From Chromatiales bacterium (GTDB lineage: Bacteria; Pseudomonadota; Gammaproteobacteria; JAHELT01), in assembly GCA_024644045.1 (NCBI GenBank), contig JAHELT010000287.1, forward strand, positions 40,690 to 104,689: a stretch of 64,000 bases of DNA, read 5' to 3'. Shown one piece after another: positions 44,751-54,004 of this stretch. The notes under the pieces were generated by a model. The model was not told where the DNA came from. It ran no database searches and saw only the letters and a program-made list of their open reading frames with translations. The stretch's first letter is position 1. Each line of letters opens with the position of its first letter. The translations under genes were made by a program, and so were the position numbers.

Positions 44751-46040
44751 ATGAGCGAAATCGCCAACGCAGACAGCAGTCGTGAACATCTACTGATCGC
44801 CGATCACTCGACGATCATGCGCCGTGCCCTGTCGAAGATCCTCGACGGCGAGTTCGAGCTCAGCGAAGCCTCCACGGCCGCGGAAGCCTGGCAGCTGCTC
44901 CAGCAGCGCACCGTGCACGCGGTGGTCATGGGCCTCAATCTCACCGATCTGCGCGATTACGGCCTGCTCGAGCGGATCCGCGATGCCCGGGTGCGCGAAA
45001 TCCGCCAGACCCCGGTCGCGGTGGTCGCCGAGGATACGCCGCAGGAGCGCGAACGCGCCCACCAGCACGGGGCCAGCGCATTCTTCCCCAAGCCGTTCGA
45101 CAGCGCCGCGCTCAAGCTTCAGCTGCGCACGCTGCTGGAATCCGTCAGCGGCGTGGCCGACCTCAACGAGCAGGAGCGCGAGGAGCGTGAGGCGACCATG
45201 GTCGATCCGCTCACCGGACTGCCGAACCGCAGTTACTTCTTCTACCGCGGGCCGAAGGAGCTGTCCTTCGCGCAGCGCCACAACAAAGAGCTGGCCGTGC
45301 TGCTGGTGCAGATGGACAACCTGGAAAGCCTGATCGAGGAGCACGGCCGCTCGGTGGTCAAACAGCTGCTGAAAAAGCTCGCCAAATACACCAAGGCCGC
45401 GGTGCGCATCGAGGACACGGTTGCGCGGGTCGGCGCACGCCGCTTCGCGGTCATCGCGCCCACCACCAGCGAGTTCGGCGCCAAGGAACTGGCCGACCGC
45501 ATCATGAACAAAGTGCGCGCCACCGTATTCAACTACACCGACAAGCAGGTCTCGTTTTCGGTGAGCATGGGGCTCGCCGCGCCGCGCGTGCACATCATGG
45601 GCACCTTCGACGAAATCGTCGACCTGTGCGCCCAGCGCCTGGATATGGCCGTGTGGGCAGGCGGTAACCGCCTGGTGTTCGGCGATCAGCAACCGGCGCC
45701 GATCGACGGCTCCGAGCGCGACACCGGCGCCGACCTGGGCGCGGAGATCGACCTCGCCGAGGATACCGGCGTCTACACCGCTTTGCGGCCCTCGCTGAGC
45801 GCGCTGTCGCCGGAGATTGCCGAGAAAATCGAATCGGCTGCCGGGATGCCGCAGCCGCCCGAGGGTGCGCCGGCGCTCGAGGTGGCGATGTGGTTGCTGC
45901 ACAACGGCGAGTCGGATAAATTGCGCCCGCACTACCGGCTGCTGCTGGAAGAGATCCTGCCGCTGCTGGAGCACGCCAACGGCGCGATGGACCTGAAAAT
46001 CGAAGAGGCGCTGGACAAGCTCCGCGCCAAGCTGAGGTAG
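44751..46040 (+). CDS. Degenerate receiver-GGDEF protein with helical tail
   Basis: A 429-residue response-regulator-like protein. The receiver domain (about 13-130) keeps one acidic residue (Asp18) and the Lys114 of FFPKPF, but the phospho-acceptor site reads VVMGLNL with Gly61 instead of Asp. The GGDEF domain (about 150-310) keeps DPLTGLPNR at 152-160, but the active loop reads GARRF (228-232), so neither phosphorylation nor c-di-GMP synthesis is expected. A Gly/Asp-rich linker and a C-terminal helical domain (about 355-429) follow. It probably works by binding rather than catalysis. The ATG at 44751 is preferred over a GTG two codons earlier. Confidence 0.85.
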   Translation: MSEIANADSSREHLLIADHSTIMRRALSKILDGEFELSEASTAAEAWQLLQQRTVHAVVMGLNLTDLRDYGLLERIRDARVREIRQTPVAVVAEDTPQERERAHQHGASAFFPKPFDSAALKLQLRTLLESVSGVADLNEQEREEREATMVDPLTGLPNRSYFFYRGPKELSFAQRHNKELAVLLVQMDNLESLIEEHGRSVVKQLLKKLAKYTKAAVRIEDTVARVGARRFAVIAPTTSEFGAKELADRIMNKVRATVFNYTDKQVSFSVSMGLAAPRVHIMGTFDEIVDLCAQRLDMAVWAGGNRLVFGDQQPAPIDGSERDTGADLGAEIDLAEDTGVYTALRPSLSALSPEIAEKIESAAGMPQPPEGAPALEVAMWLLHNGESDKLRPHYRLLLEEILPLLEHANGAMDLKIEEALDKLRAKLR

Positions 46041-46057
46041 ATCGCCGGCGACGCCGC

Positions 46058-47140
46058 TCAGGCGAGATGTTTGTGCGACAGATAGTCGAGCGTCTGCATC
46101 TCGCGCAGCCGGCTCACCGTGCGGCTGAATTCGAAAGCCAGGCGCTCGCCCTGGTAGAGCCCTTCCGGCGCCGCCGCCGCCGAGGCGACCAGCTTGACGT
46201 TGCGATCGTAGAACTCGTCGATCAGGTTCACGAAGCGGCGGGCCTGGTCGTTCTCGCGATCGCTCATATGCGGGATGTTCGCCACGATCACGGTGTGGAA
46301 CAGCTCGGCGATCTCGATGTAGTCGTCCTTCGAGCGTGGACTGTCGCACAGGTTTTCGAACTCGAACCAGACGATCCCCTCGGCGCAGCGCACGACCGGA
46401 ATCGCGCGCTCGTTGATGATGATATCGGTACCCCCGAAGCGTTGAATCGCGGCCATGTCGTCGAAGTTCTTGGCGAGACAAGTATCCGCCGCCGCGTCCA
46501 GCGGGGAGTGATAGATCTCCGCGCTGCGCAGCGTGCGCAGGCGATAGTCCAGATCGCCCGCCAGCTCCAGCACCGTGGTGTGCTGCTCGAGCAGTTGAAT
46601 CGCCGGCAGGAAACGCTCGCGTTGCAACCCGTTCCTGTACAGTTCACCGGGCGGCGAGTTGGAGGTGGTCACCAGCGTGACCTGCCGTTCGAACAAGGCG
46701 TTCAGCAGACCGTGAATCAGCATGGCGTCGGTGATGTCGACGATATGCATCTCGTCGAGAAACAGCACGCGCGTGCGCCCGGCGAAGCTGTCGCCGACCC
46801 GCTGCAGCGGGTTCTCGACGTTGTCGAGACGGCGCAGCTCATTGTGCACCTGGCGCATGAAGCGGTGGAAATGCAGGCGCAGCTTTTTCTTGATCGGCAG
46901 GACGTCGTAGAGCAGATCCGTGAGATGGGTTTTGCCGCGCCCCACGCCGCCCCACAGATAGAGACCCTTCACGGCGTGGTCCCCCCCGCCGAACAGCCTT
47001 GCCAGCAGCCCGGTGTTTTCGGTTTCCGAGGCGCAGAGCGCGTCGTAGAGCTTGCGCAAATGCCGGATCGCTTCGCGCTGCGCGGCATCGGGCACGAACC
47101 CCGACGCTGTGAGCGCATGCTGCAGAGGGTGGCGTTGCAT
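46058..47140 (-). CDS. zapE: Cell division protein ZapE (AFG1-like ATPase)
   Basis: A 360-residue AAA-type ATPase that acts on the FtsZ ring in other gammaproteobacteria. Walker A is GGVGRGKTHL and Walker B VLFLDEMHIVD, followed by sensor segments TLVTTSNSPP and the family block FHRFMRQVHNELRRL. Length and motifs match ZapE/YhcM. It is convergent with the degenerate GGDEF gene and divergent from the thioesterase gene. Confidence 0.93.
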   Translation of the reverse strand: MQRHPLQHALTASGFVPDAAQREAIRHLRKLYDALCASETENTGLLARLFGGGDHAVKGLYLWGGVGRGKTHLTDLLYDVLPIKKKLRLHFHRFMRQVHNELRRLDNVENPLQRVGDSFAGRTRVLFLDEMHIVDITDAMLIHGLLNALFERQVTLVTTSNSPPGELYRNGLQRERFLPAIQLLEQHTTVLELAGDLDYRLRTLRSAEIYHSPLDAAADTCLAKNFDDMAAIQRFGGTDIIINERAIPVVRCAEGIVWFEFENLCDSPRSKDDYIEIAELFHTVIVANIPHMSDRENDQARRFVNLIDEFYDRNVKLVASAAAAPEGLYQGERLAFEFSRTVSRLREMQTLDYLSHKHLA

Positions 47141-47273
47141 GGTGCGCGCGATTCTCGTTCAGCGTTGCGGGCAAGGCAAGATAAACTCAAGCTAAACTGT
47201 GCGGGTCCAGTCACGGAGCGCGGCGGGGTGCGCCCCGGGCAGCGACACGCCTCTTCAACCGGAACGGACGTAC

Positions 47274-47741
47274 ATGCAAGACGACCATACGCCGGAGCAA
47301 CTGCACCAGGCGGTGCGTGAGATCATTGTCGAACGGATACCGTTCAATCGCCTGCTGGGAATCGAGCTCGAGGAATTCGACGCCGAGCACGCGGTGCTGC
47401 GCATGAACATGCGCCCCGAGTTCATCGGCAACTACGTGCGCGGCGTGCTGCACGGCGGGGTCATCTCCAGCGTGCTGGACGTGACCGGCGGCGTGGTTGC
47501 ACTGCTGGGTTCCATAGGGCGTACCCGAAGCCACAAGCTGACCGACAAGATTGCCTGCTTCGACCGGCTCGGCACCATCGACCTGCGGGTCGATTTCCTC
47601 CGCCCGGGAGAAGGGACGCACTACCTGGCAAGAGGTTACCTGCTGCGCACCGGCAGCCGCGTCGCGGTGACGCGCATGGAGTTGCACGATGACGCAGACG
47701 TGTTGATCGCGGTGGGCACCGCGGCTTACGTGGTCTCCTGA
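47274..47741 (+). CDS. Thioesterase of the YigI/PaaI hot-dog family
   Basis: A 155-residue hot-dog-fold protein, probably an acyl-CoA thioesterase. Marks are NRLLGIELEEF, GNYVRGVLHGGVISSVLDVTGG (the helix with the active-site region), and IDLRVDFLRPGEGTHYLARG. It begins at ATG 47274; upstream in-frame sequence is Arg/Ser-rich and not part of the fold. It is followed eight bases later by a methyltransferase gene. Confidence 0.85.
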   Translation: MQDDHTPEQLHQAVREIIVERIPFNRLLGIELEEFDAEHAVLRMNMRPEFIGNYVRGVLHGGVISSVLDVTGGVVALLGSIGRTRSHKLTDKIACFDRLGTIDLRVDFLRPGEGTHYLARGYLLRTGSRVAVTRMELHDDADVLIAVGTAAYVVS

Positions 47742-47749
47742 GCGGCAGC

Positions 47750-48511
47750 GTGGCGCAGCAGACCTGGGATGCCGAGCGCTACGCGTCGACGGCGGATTTC
47801 GTCGCACGCCTGGGTGCTCCGCTGCTCGCGCTACTGGCACCGCGTCGCGGTGAGCGCATCCTGGATCTCGGGTGCGGTATTGGCGAGCATGCACAGACGC
47901 TGCTCGCGCGCGGCTGCCGGGTCGTCGCGGTAGATTCCGCACAATCCTTCGTGGACGCGGCACAACGCCGCGGCGTCGATGCGCGTCTGATGGACGCCCG
48001 GGCGTTGCGATTCGAGCGCGAGTTCGATGCCGTGTTCAGCAACGCGGCGCTGCACTGGATGCGCGACGCGGACGCGGTGCTGAGCGGCGTGCAGCGGGCC
48101 CTGCGCCCGGGCGGCCGCTTCGTCGCCGAGTTCGGCGGGCAGGGCAATGTCGCCAGCGTGGTGAACGCGCTGCACGCGGAGCTGGCCCGGGAAAACATCG
48201 ACGCGGGGCCGCTCAATCCCTGGTACTTCCCGTCCCCGGACGCTTACCGCGCCCGCCTTCAGGCGCAGGGTTTCGAAGTGCAGGCGCTCGCGCTCATACC
48301 GAGACCGACGCGCCTGCCGGGAACGCTGAGCGACTGGCTGGAGACGTTCGCGCAGAGCTTCACGCTGGCACTGCCGCCGGCAAAACGCGCGCCGTTCCTG
48401 CACCGCGTGGAACAGCGCCTGGCTCCCCGCTTGCGCGACCGTCGCGGACAGTGGGAACTCGACTACGTGCGCCTGCGCTTCGCCGCAACCCTGCCTCTCC
48501 TGAGGTCCTAG
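47750..48511 (+). CDS. SAM-dependent methyltransferase (Tam/UbiG-like)
   Basis: A 253-residue class I methyltransferase. Motif I ILDLGCGIGEHAQTLLA (about 37-53), VVAVDSAQSFV for motif II, and FDAVFSNAALHWMRDADAVL in the motif IV region; the last segment is like trans-aconitate methyltransferase and similar small-molecule enzymes. GTG start eight bases after the thioesterase stop. Its end overlaps the end of the facing antiporter by four bases. Confidence 0.85.
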   Translation: MAQQTWDAERYASTADFVARLGAPLLALLAPRRGERILDLGCGIGEHAQTLLARGCRVVAVDSAQSFVDAAQRRGVDARLMDARALRFEREFDAVFSNAALHWMRDADAVLSGVQRALRPGGRFVAEFGGQGNVASVVNALHAELARENIDAGPLNPWYFPSPDAYRARLQAQGFEVQALALIPRPTRLPGTLSDWLETFAQSFTLALPPAKRAPFLHRVEQRLAPRLRDRRGQWELDYVRLRFAATLPLLRS

Positions 48512-49680
48512 TCCCGGCGAAGCTTGGGGTCCAGGGCGATCGGTGTGGGGTAGCGGAGCACGATCCAGTAAGAGGAGACCACGAAGGTCACGATGGTTGC
48601 GGCCTTGATCAGGGACGCGACGTTTGCGCTGATCAGCAGCGAGTTGGCGGCCACCACCGCGATCAGCAGCGAGAATTCGCTGATCTGGCCCAGGCGTACG
48701 CCGATTTCACCCGCCAGACGTTCGGTTTCCTGCTCGCGCCGCAGCAGTACCTTGAACAGGTACGGTTTGATCAACACCGCGGCGCCGGCGAACAGCACCG
48801 CCGCCAGCGCGACGTCCTGCAGCGTGCGCATATCGAAGCTCGCGCCCAGGGCGAAGAAAAACATGATCAGGAAAAAATCGCGCAGCGGCTTTAGGCTCTC
48901 CGCGATGAAGCGCGCGATCGGATTGGTGGCCAGCGCGACGCCGGCCATGAACGCGCCGATTTCGCGCGAAAGACCCAGCAGCTCCGCGCCTTCGGCCACC
49001 CCCAGGCACCAGCCGATGGTGAGCAGAAACACGTACTCCCGGATCTGATCGAAGCGCATGAAGAGCCGCATCAGAAGGTGCTTGGCGATCAGGTAGACCA
49101 CGGCGAACAGCAGCGGCAGGCTGACCACCAGCGCGATCATGTTCACGGCGGTGTTGTCGGCATCGCCGGCACCCTGCAGGAGCAGCAGGATGAACACCGC
49201 CACGATGTCCTGCAGCAGCAGAATGCTGACGATGATCTCGCCCATACGCTGATGGTGCAGGGCGGTGGTGGGCAGCAGCTTCAGCCCGATAATGGTGCTG
49301 GAGAACATCATCGCGGCGCCGACCACCAGGCATTCCAGCAGCGTATAACCGAACAGGCCGCCGATCGCGATGCCGAGCACCCCGAATGTCAGGCAACTGA
49401 TCGCGGTCACCGCGATCGCTTCCCGGAACACCCGGCGCAGGTCGTTCGGCTCCAGATTCAGCCCGAGCAGGAACAGCAGAAAAATAATGCCGATGTTGGC
49501 GACGTCGGCGATAACGTCCGGGTCGGTAACCAGGCCAAAGCCCCAGGGTCCGAGGCACAGGCCGAGCACGATGTAACCCACCGGCAGCGCCTGGCGCGCG
49601 TACAGCGCCAGCGTGGCGACCACCGCCGCACCGGTGAAGATCAGGAACATCGAGTAGATGATGGAGTCGCTAGCCAGCAT
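48508..49680 (-). CDS. CPA2-family cation:proton antiporter (KefB-like)
   Basis: A 390-residue membrane protein with about 12 hydrophobic segments and the CPA2 marks GYIVLGLCLGPWGFG, FLLFLLGLNLEPNDLRRV and LLLQDIVAVFILLLLQGAG, then REIGAFMAGVALA. Unlike full KefB/KefC it has no C-terminal RCK domain. It should exchange K+ or Na+ for protons. ATG 49680 is preferred over a start 15 codons earlier whose added residues are Arg-rich. It is divergent from pepN. Confidence 0.88.
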   Translation of the reverse strand: MLASDSIIYSMFLIFTGAAVVATLALYARQALPVGYIVLGLCLGPWGFGLVTDPDVIADVANIGIIFLLFLLGLNLEPNDLRRVFREAIAVTAISCLTFGVLGIAIGGLFGYTLLECLVVGAAMMFSSTIIGLKLLPTTALHHQRMGEIIVSILLLQDIVAVFILLLLQGAGDADNTAVNMIALVVSLPLLFAVVYLIAKHLLMRLFMRFDQIREYVFLLTIGWCLGVAEGAELLGLSREIGAFMAGVALATNPIARFIAESLKPLRDFFLIMFFFALGASFDMRTLQDVALAAVLFAGAAVLIKPYLFKVLLRREQETERLAGEIGVRLGQISEFSLLIAVVAANSLLISANVASLIKAATIVTFVVSSYWIVLRYPTPIALDPKLRRD

Positions 49681-49787
49681 GCGATGCGCCCAACGGCGCC
49701 GGGTCGGGGAATGGGAGGGAAGCACTCAAGCCGTCGCGAACCTCATTGTCAACGTTGCTTGCGTCGGCGCAGCGTGGCGGAGGCGCA

Positions 49788-49832
49788 TTATGACACAGGT
49801 GCCATGTGGCGCGGTGTGGCGCTGTGTCATAA
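49788..49832. promoter_or_regulatory. Inverted repeat between the antiporter and pepN
   Basis: TTATGACACAG (49788-49798) and CTGTGTCATAA (49822-49832) form a perfect 11-base inverted repeat with a 23-base spacer, between the divergent starts of the antiporter (49680) and pepN (49862). CATAAT at 49828-49833 could be a -10 for pepN, so a protein bound here would cover the promoter. No regulator is known. Confidence 0.45.
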
Positions 49833-49861
49833 TCTGCAGTTCGCACACGCGGAACTACTCA

Positions 49862-52489
49862 ATGGACAGCGGACCGCAAGCGATCCGCCGCGCGGACTAT
49901 GTGCCCCCGGCGTTTCTGATCGATAGCGTCGACCTGCGGTTCGAACTCGACCCGCAGCTCACCCGCGTGCGTGCACGTCTGCACCTGCGCCGCAATCCGG
50001 CTGCTGAAGCCGCTACCGCCGAACGCATCGTGTTGAGCGGCGTCGGGTTGACGTTGCACGAGGTGTCGGTGGACGGTGAAGTGCTTGCCGAGAACCGGTA
50101 CCGGCGCATCGGCGATGAGTTGCATATTCTGCAGGCGCCACCGGAGTGCGTGGTCGAAACGCTGAGCTCGCACAGTCCTGCCGCCAACACCTGCCTGGAA
50201 GGTCTGTACGTTTCAAACGGCAACTTCTGCACCCAGTGTGAGCCGCAGGGCTTTCGTCGCATCACCTACTACATCGACCGGCCCGACGTGCTGGCGCGCT
50301 TCACCACCACAATCGTCGCCGAGCGCGAGCGCTTCCCGGTGCTGCTCAGCAACGGCAACCCCGTGGCTGAAGGTCACGACGACAACGGCCGCCACTGGGT
50401 CACGTGGGAAGACCCTTATCCGAAACCCAGCTACCTGTTCGCGCTGGTCGCGGGCGACCTCGCCTGCATCGAAGATTCCCACACCACGGCCGGGGGGCGC
50501 GAGGTGGCGCTGCGGATCTACGTGCAGGCGCATAACGCCGACAAGTGCGCGCACGCCATGCAGGCATTGAAGAAAGCCATGCGGTGGGACGAACAGGAGT
50601 ACGCTCTGGAGTACGACCTCGACATCTACATGATCGTCGCGGTGGACGACTTCAATATGGGCGCGATGGAGAACAAAGGCCTCAACCTTTTCAACTCCAA
50701 GTACGTGCTAGCCGACCCGAGCACGGCGACCGACGACGACTTCCAGGCCGTCGAAGGGGTGATCGCGCACGAGTATTTCCACAACTGGACCGGCAACCGC
50801 GTGACCTTGCGCGACTGGTTTCAGCTCAGCTTGAAAGAAGGTCTCACCGTGTTCCGGGACCAGGAGTTCAGCGCCGACCTCTCGGCGCGGGCGATCAAGC
50901 GCATCGAGGACGTCAGGCTGCTGCGCCAGCGCCAGTTCGCCGAGGACGCCGGGCCGATGGCGCACCCGGTGCGCCCCGACACCTATGTCGAGATAAACAA
51001 TTTCTACACGCTGACGGTGTACGAGAAGGGCGCCGAGGTGATCCGCATGCTGCACACACTGCTCGGCGAACGTGACTACCAGCGCGGCGTGGCGCTGTAC
51101 TTCGAGCGCTTCGACGGGCAGGCCGTCACCTGCGACGACTTCGTGCAGGCCATGGAGGATGCCAGCGGACGTGACCTGAAGCAGTTCCGGGGCTGGTACT
51201 CCCAGGCGGGCACGCCGCACGTTTCCGCCGATGGTGTTTACCGCGACGGACAGTACGCCCTGACGCTGAGGCAGCACACGCTGCCGACGCCGGGTCAACC
51301 GCAGAAGCAGCCGATGCACATTCCGGTGCGCACCGCCTTGCTCGCCGGGAACGGCAAGCCCCTGCCGCTCACGCTGCGCGGGGACAACCGGGCACCGGGC
51401 ACCGAAACCGTGCTGGAACTGACCGAAGCCGAACAGACGTTCGAGTTCACCGGGCTCGAGGCGGCGCCGGTGGCTTCGCTGCTGCGCGGGTTCTCCGCGC
51501 CCGTCAAGTTCGAAGCCGGGCACAGCGATGCCGAGCTGGCGTTTCTGATGGCCCACGACGACGATTCTTTCAACCGCTGGGACGCGGCGCAGCACCTGGC
51601 GCTGCGCGTGATCACCCGGTTGCTGGAGCGTGACGCGGTGCCGCTGGTGGAAACGTTCCTCGAGGCCGTCGGTGAGACCCTGCGCGGCGATCTCGAGCCG
51701 GGCCTGCTCGCGGAGACACTGCGGCTGCCCTCGGAGGACTATGTCGGTGAGACGCTGGAGACGATCGACGTCGACGGCGTGCACGCTGCGCGTGAGCGCC
51801 TGCGCCTGCAGATTGCCGAGCGCTGGATCGACGAGTGGCGGTCACGCTACGCGTCGCTGCAGGACCGCGGCGCCTACTCGCTGGACCCCGAGGCGGTGGG
51901 CCGTCGGCGGCTGAAGAACCTCGCCCTCGAGTACCTGTGTCTTGGGGACGGCGAAGCGCTCCGCCTGGCGAGCCGGCAATTCGAGCAGGCCGACAACATG
52001 ACCGACGAGTTTGCCTCGCTGCGCGTGCTGGTCGAGGCCGGCGCCGGGTTGCGCGAGCAGCCGCTGGAGGCGTTCTACCGCAAGTGGTGCGACAACCCGC
52101 TGGTGATCGACAAATGGTTTGCCATACAGGCACTGTCACGGTCGCCGGATACACTGGCGCAGGTCAAGCGACTGCGCCAGCACGAAGTGTTCGATCTGCG
52201 CAATCCGAACCGCGTGCGCGCGCTGCTGGGGGCGTTTTCAGCCGGTAATCCGGTGCGCTTTCATGCCGCCGACGGCAGCGGTTACGTGCTGCTCTCCGAC
52301 GCGGTGCTGGAACTCGACGAGCGCAATCCCCAGATCGCGGCGCGCCTGGCATCGGCGTTCACCCGCTGGCGCCGCTACGACGCGAAACGCAGCGAGCTGA
52401 TGCGTCATCAGCTGCAGCGCATCGCCGATCGCCCGGCGCTGTCGAGCGATGTCAACGAGATCGTCAGCCGTTCATTGAGCAACGACTGA
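49862..52489 (+). CDS. pepN: Aminopeptidase N (M1 family)
   Basis: An 875-residue cytoplasmic zinc aminopeptidase, the usual PepN length. The exopeptidase motif GAMEN is at 267-271 and the zinc site HEYFH at 303-307 with the second Glu in WFQLSLKEGLTVFRDQEFS. The C-terminal superhelical domain carries repeats ending NDWSR-like segments up to SSDVNEIVSRSL. The ATG at 49862 (MDSGPQAIRRADYVPP) is chosen because an open frame continues upstream only into the non-coding gap. Confidence 0.95.
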   Translation: MDSGPQAIRRADYVPPAFLIDSVDLRFELDPQLTRVRARLHLRRNPAAEAATAERIVLSGVGLTLHEVSVDGEVLAENRYRRIGDELHILQAPPECVVETLSSHSPAANTCLEGLYVSNGNFCTQCEPQGFRRITYYIDRPDVLARFTTTIVAERERFPVLLSNGNPVAEGHDDNGRHWVTWEDPYPKPSYLFALVAGDLACIEDSHTTAGGREVALRIYVQAHNADKCAHAMQALKKAMRWDEQEYALEYDLDIYMIVAVDDFNMGAMENKGLNLFNSKYVLADPSTATDDDFQAVEGVIAHEYFHNWTGNRVTLRDWFQLSLKEGLTVFRDQEFSADLSARAIKRIEDVRLLRQRQFAEDAGPMAHPVRPDTYVEINNFYTLTVYEKGAEVIRMLHTLLGERDYQRGVALYFERFDGQAVTCDDFVQAMEDASGRDLKQFRGWYSQAGTPHVSADGVYRDGQYALTLRQHTLPTPGQPQKQPMHIPVRTALLAGNGKPLPLTLRGDNRAPGTETVLELTEAEQTFEFTGLEAAPVASLLRGFSAPVKFEAGHSDAELAFLMAHDDDSFNRWDAAQHLALRVITRLLERDAVPLVETFLEAVGETLRGDLEPGLLAETLRLPSEDYVGETLETIDVDGVHAARERLRLQIAERWIDEWRSRYASLQDRGAYSLDPEAVGRRRLKNLALEYLCLGDGEALRLASRQFEQADNMTDEFASLRVLVEAGAGLREQPLEAFYRKWCDNPLVIDKWFAIQALSRSPDTLAQVKRLRQHEVFDLRNPNRVRALLGAFSAGNPVRFHAADGSGYVLLSDAVLELDERNPQIAARLASAFTRWRRYDAKRSELMRHQLQRIADRPALSSDVNEIVSRSLSND

Positions 52490-52572
52490 GCTGCCGGTGA
52501 GAATGTCGTCGATTCACGGCGGCCCTGCAATTACATGATCAGGTGCACCGTCTGCACATGAGGAGGATAAAG

Positions 52573-53016
52573 ATGCGATTCTTAGCTGCTGTTTTGATGT
52601 TCGCGTTTGCCGCCGGCGCCGCCGCGGAGGGTGGCATGCGCAACGTGCAGAGCAAGCACGACGTTGCAACCACCGCCGATCGCCTGGAAGCGGTGTTGCG
52701 AGACAAGGGCATGAACGTGTTTGCCCGCATCGATCACGCCGCCGGTGCGCGCAAAGCCGGCTTCGAGCTGCCGCCCACGGAGCTCGTCATTTTCGGCAAC
52801 CCGAAGGTCGGCACCCCGCTGATGCTGTGCTCACGCAGCATCGGGATCGACCTGCCGCAGAAAGCACTGATCTGGCGCGACGCCGAGGGTAAGGTGTGGC
52901 TGACCTACAACGACCCCGGCTACCTCGCGAAACGCCACGCCACCGGCGAGTGCAACGGGGTGATCAAGAAAGTGGGCGGTGCGCTGGCCAACTTCGCGAA
53001 AGCGGCGACCAACTGA
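52573..53016 (+). CDS. Exported DUF302-domain protein
   Basis: A 147-residue periplasmic protein with a signal peptide (LAAVLMFAFAAGAAA) and one DUF302 domain. Domain signs are SKHDVATTADRLEAVLRDKGMNVFARIDHAAGA, PTELVIFGNPKVGTPLM, and DLPQKALIWRDAEGKVWLTYNDP. AGGAGG lies seven bases before ATG 52573. The family is a predicted small-ligand or metal-binding fold; the role is unknown. It follows pepN after about 80 bases with its own likely promoter region. Confidence 0.88.
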   Translation: MRFLAAVLMFAFAAGAAAEGGMRNVQSKHDVATTADRLEAVLRDKGMNVFARIDHAAGARKAGFELPPTELVIFGNPKVGTPLMLCSRSIGIDLPQKALIWRDAEGKVWLTYNDPGYLAKRHATGECNGVIKKVGGALANFAKAATN

Positions 53017-53047
53017 TCCCTTATCTCCGGCGGCCCCTCGCTCGCAG

Positions 53048-53132
53048 CCCCTCACCCCCGGCCCCTCTCCCCGAGGGAGAGGGGAGTAAGAGAATCCCTT
53101 CTCCCTGGGGAGAAGGGTATGGGATGAGGGGT
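53048..53132. repeat. Intergenic palindrome, CCCCTCACCC ... GGGATGAGGGG type
   Basis: An outer pair CCCCTCACCC/GGGATGAGGGG encloses two strong hairpins, CCCCTCTCCC-CCGA-GGGAGAGGGG and CCCTTCTCC-CTG-GGGAGAAGGG. This is a known widespread proteobacterial intergenic repeat type. It lies between the DUF302 gene and the convergent lipoprotein gene, and a partial copy is at 35848-35900. Confidence 0.8.
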
Positions 53133-53155
53133 GTTGCGCGAAGCGCAGGAAAGAA

Positions 53156-54004
53156 TTAAAGCGAAACGGCGTCCATCACCGTGTCGGCCACGTCGTCGCC
53201 GTTGGTGTCGATCTCCAGACGGTACATACCGCCGCCCAGCGGCTGCACGGTCACCGAGGAATTGTCGCCTTCGATCAGCAGCTCACCGCCGTCGAAGGGC
53301 ATGCCCTGGGTTCCGGTCAGGCGCTGCGGCGAGGTGATCTGCGCCGAGCCGTCCGGGAACCGCAGCTGCACGTCGAAGCGCAGCTGACGCGCGAACGAGA
53401 ACGTATCGATCTGGCCGATTGCGTAGAACGAGCTGCTGCCCTGCGTGACCGTCAGGTCGTCGATACGGTAGAGGATGTCGCTGGCGTTGCTGAACAGCGC
53501 CGCGCCGACCACGTTCGATGGCGTGATCAGCGGGTGTTCCATTCTCAGGTTCAACCAGCGAACCCGCGAGCTGTTGCCCGAGGCCCCCACCGCTGCGCGT
53601 CCATCGTTGGTGTAGCCGCTCTCCTCGCAGGCCGTATAGTCGAGCACGGTGTCGCCGGCGGCCGGCGGTGAGATCACGTTGCCCGACGGGGTGGTGACCG
53701 TGTCCGTGCTTCCGGTCGAGGCCGAGATATCCAGGGTTCCGTTGTCGCAGTTGACCTGCCCGCTCGAGGCGCCGAACCGGCTGGCGCTGAACGGCAGACT
53801 GTCGCCGATGGTGGCCACCACGATCGCCGCGCTGGCCAGCGTCTCGGCGTTCTGACTCGTGACGGCGAGCGGGCCCGTGTTGGTGCCGCCACCGCCGCCG
53901 CCGCTTTCGCTGGCGCAGCCGCCTAGCAGGCTCAGGCAGGCGACGCTTAGGGACGAAACCAGGGGGGTCAGTTCACGCTTTCGCTGTGTGCTTCGCTCAG
54001 TCAT
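53156..54004 (-). CDS. Predicted lipoprotein of unknown function
   Basis: A 282-residue lipoprotein. The lipobox LLGGC follows a hydrophobic signal segment, and a Gly-rich spacer (SGGGGGGTN) comes after the Cys. The mature part is beta-rich, with many Ser, Thr, Gly and Asp (TPSGNVISPPAAGDTVLDY) and two further Cys. It ends in a strand segment with DTNGDDVADTVMD, which looks like a Ca2+-binding EF-hand-like loop. ATG 54004 is chosen over an in-frame one four codons earlier. It should sit in the outer membrane facing the periplasm or surface. Confidence 0.7.
   Translation of the reverse strand: MTERSTQRKRELTPLVSSLSVACLSLLGGCASESGGGGGGTNTGPLAVTSQNAETLASAAIVVATIGDSLPFSASRFGASSGQVNCDNGTLDISASTGSTDTVTTPSGNVISPPAAGDTVLDYTACEESGYTNDGRAAVGASGNSSRVRWLNLRMEHPLITPSNVVGAALFSNASDILYRIDDLTVTQGSSSFYAIGQIDTFSFARQLRFDVQLRFPDGSAQITSPQRLTGTQGMPFDGGELLIEGDNSSVTVQPLGGGMYRLEIDTNGDDVADTVMDAVSL

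Noticed and set aside
44790-46481. A minus-strand open frame of 563 codons antisense to the receiver-GGDEF gene
   Set aside because: The product is low-complexity and Arg/Gln/His-rich. The plus-strand frame has receiver and GGDEF fold motifs, so the antisense frame is not a gene.
53048-53132. CRISPR-like repeated palindrome
   Set aside because: There are only hairpin pairs without regular spacers and no cas genes; it is an intergenic palindrome of a common type.
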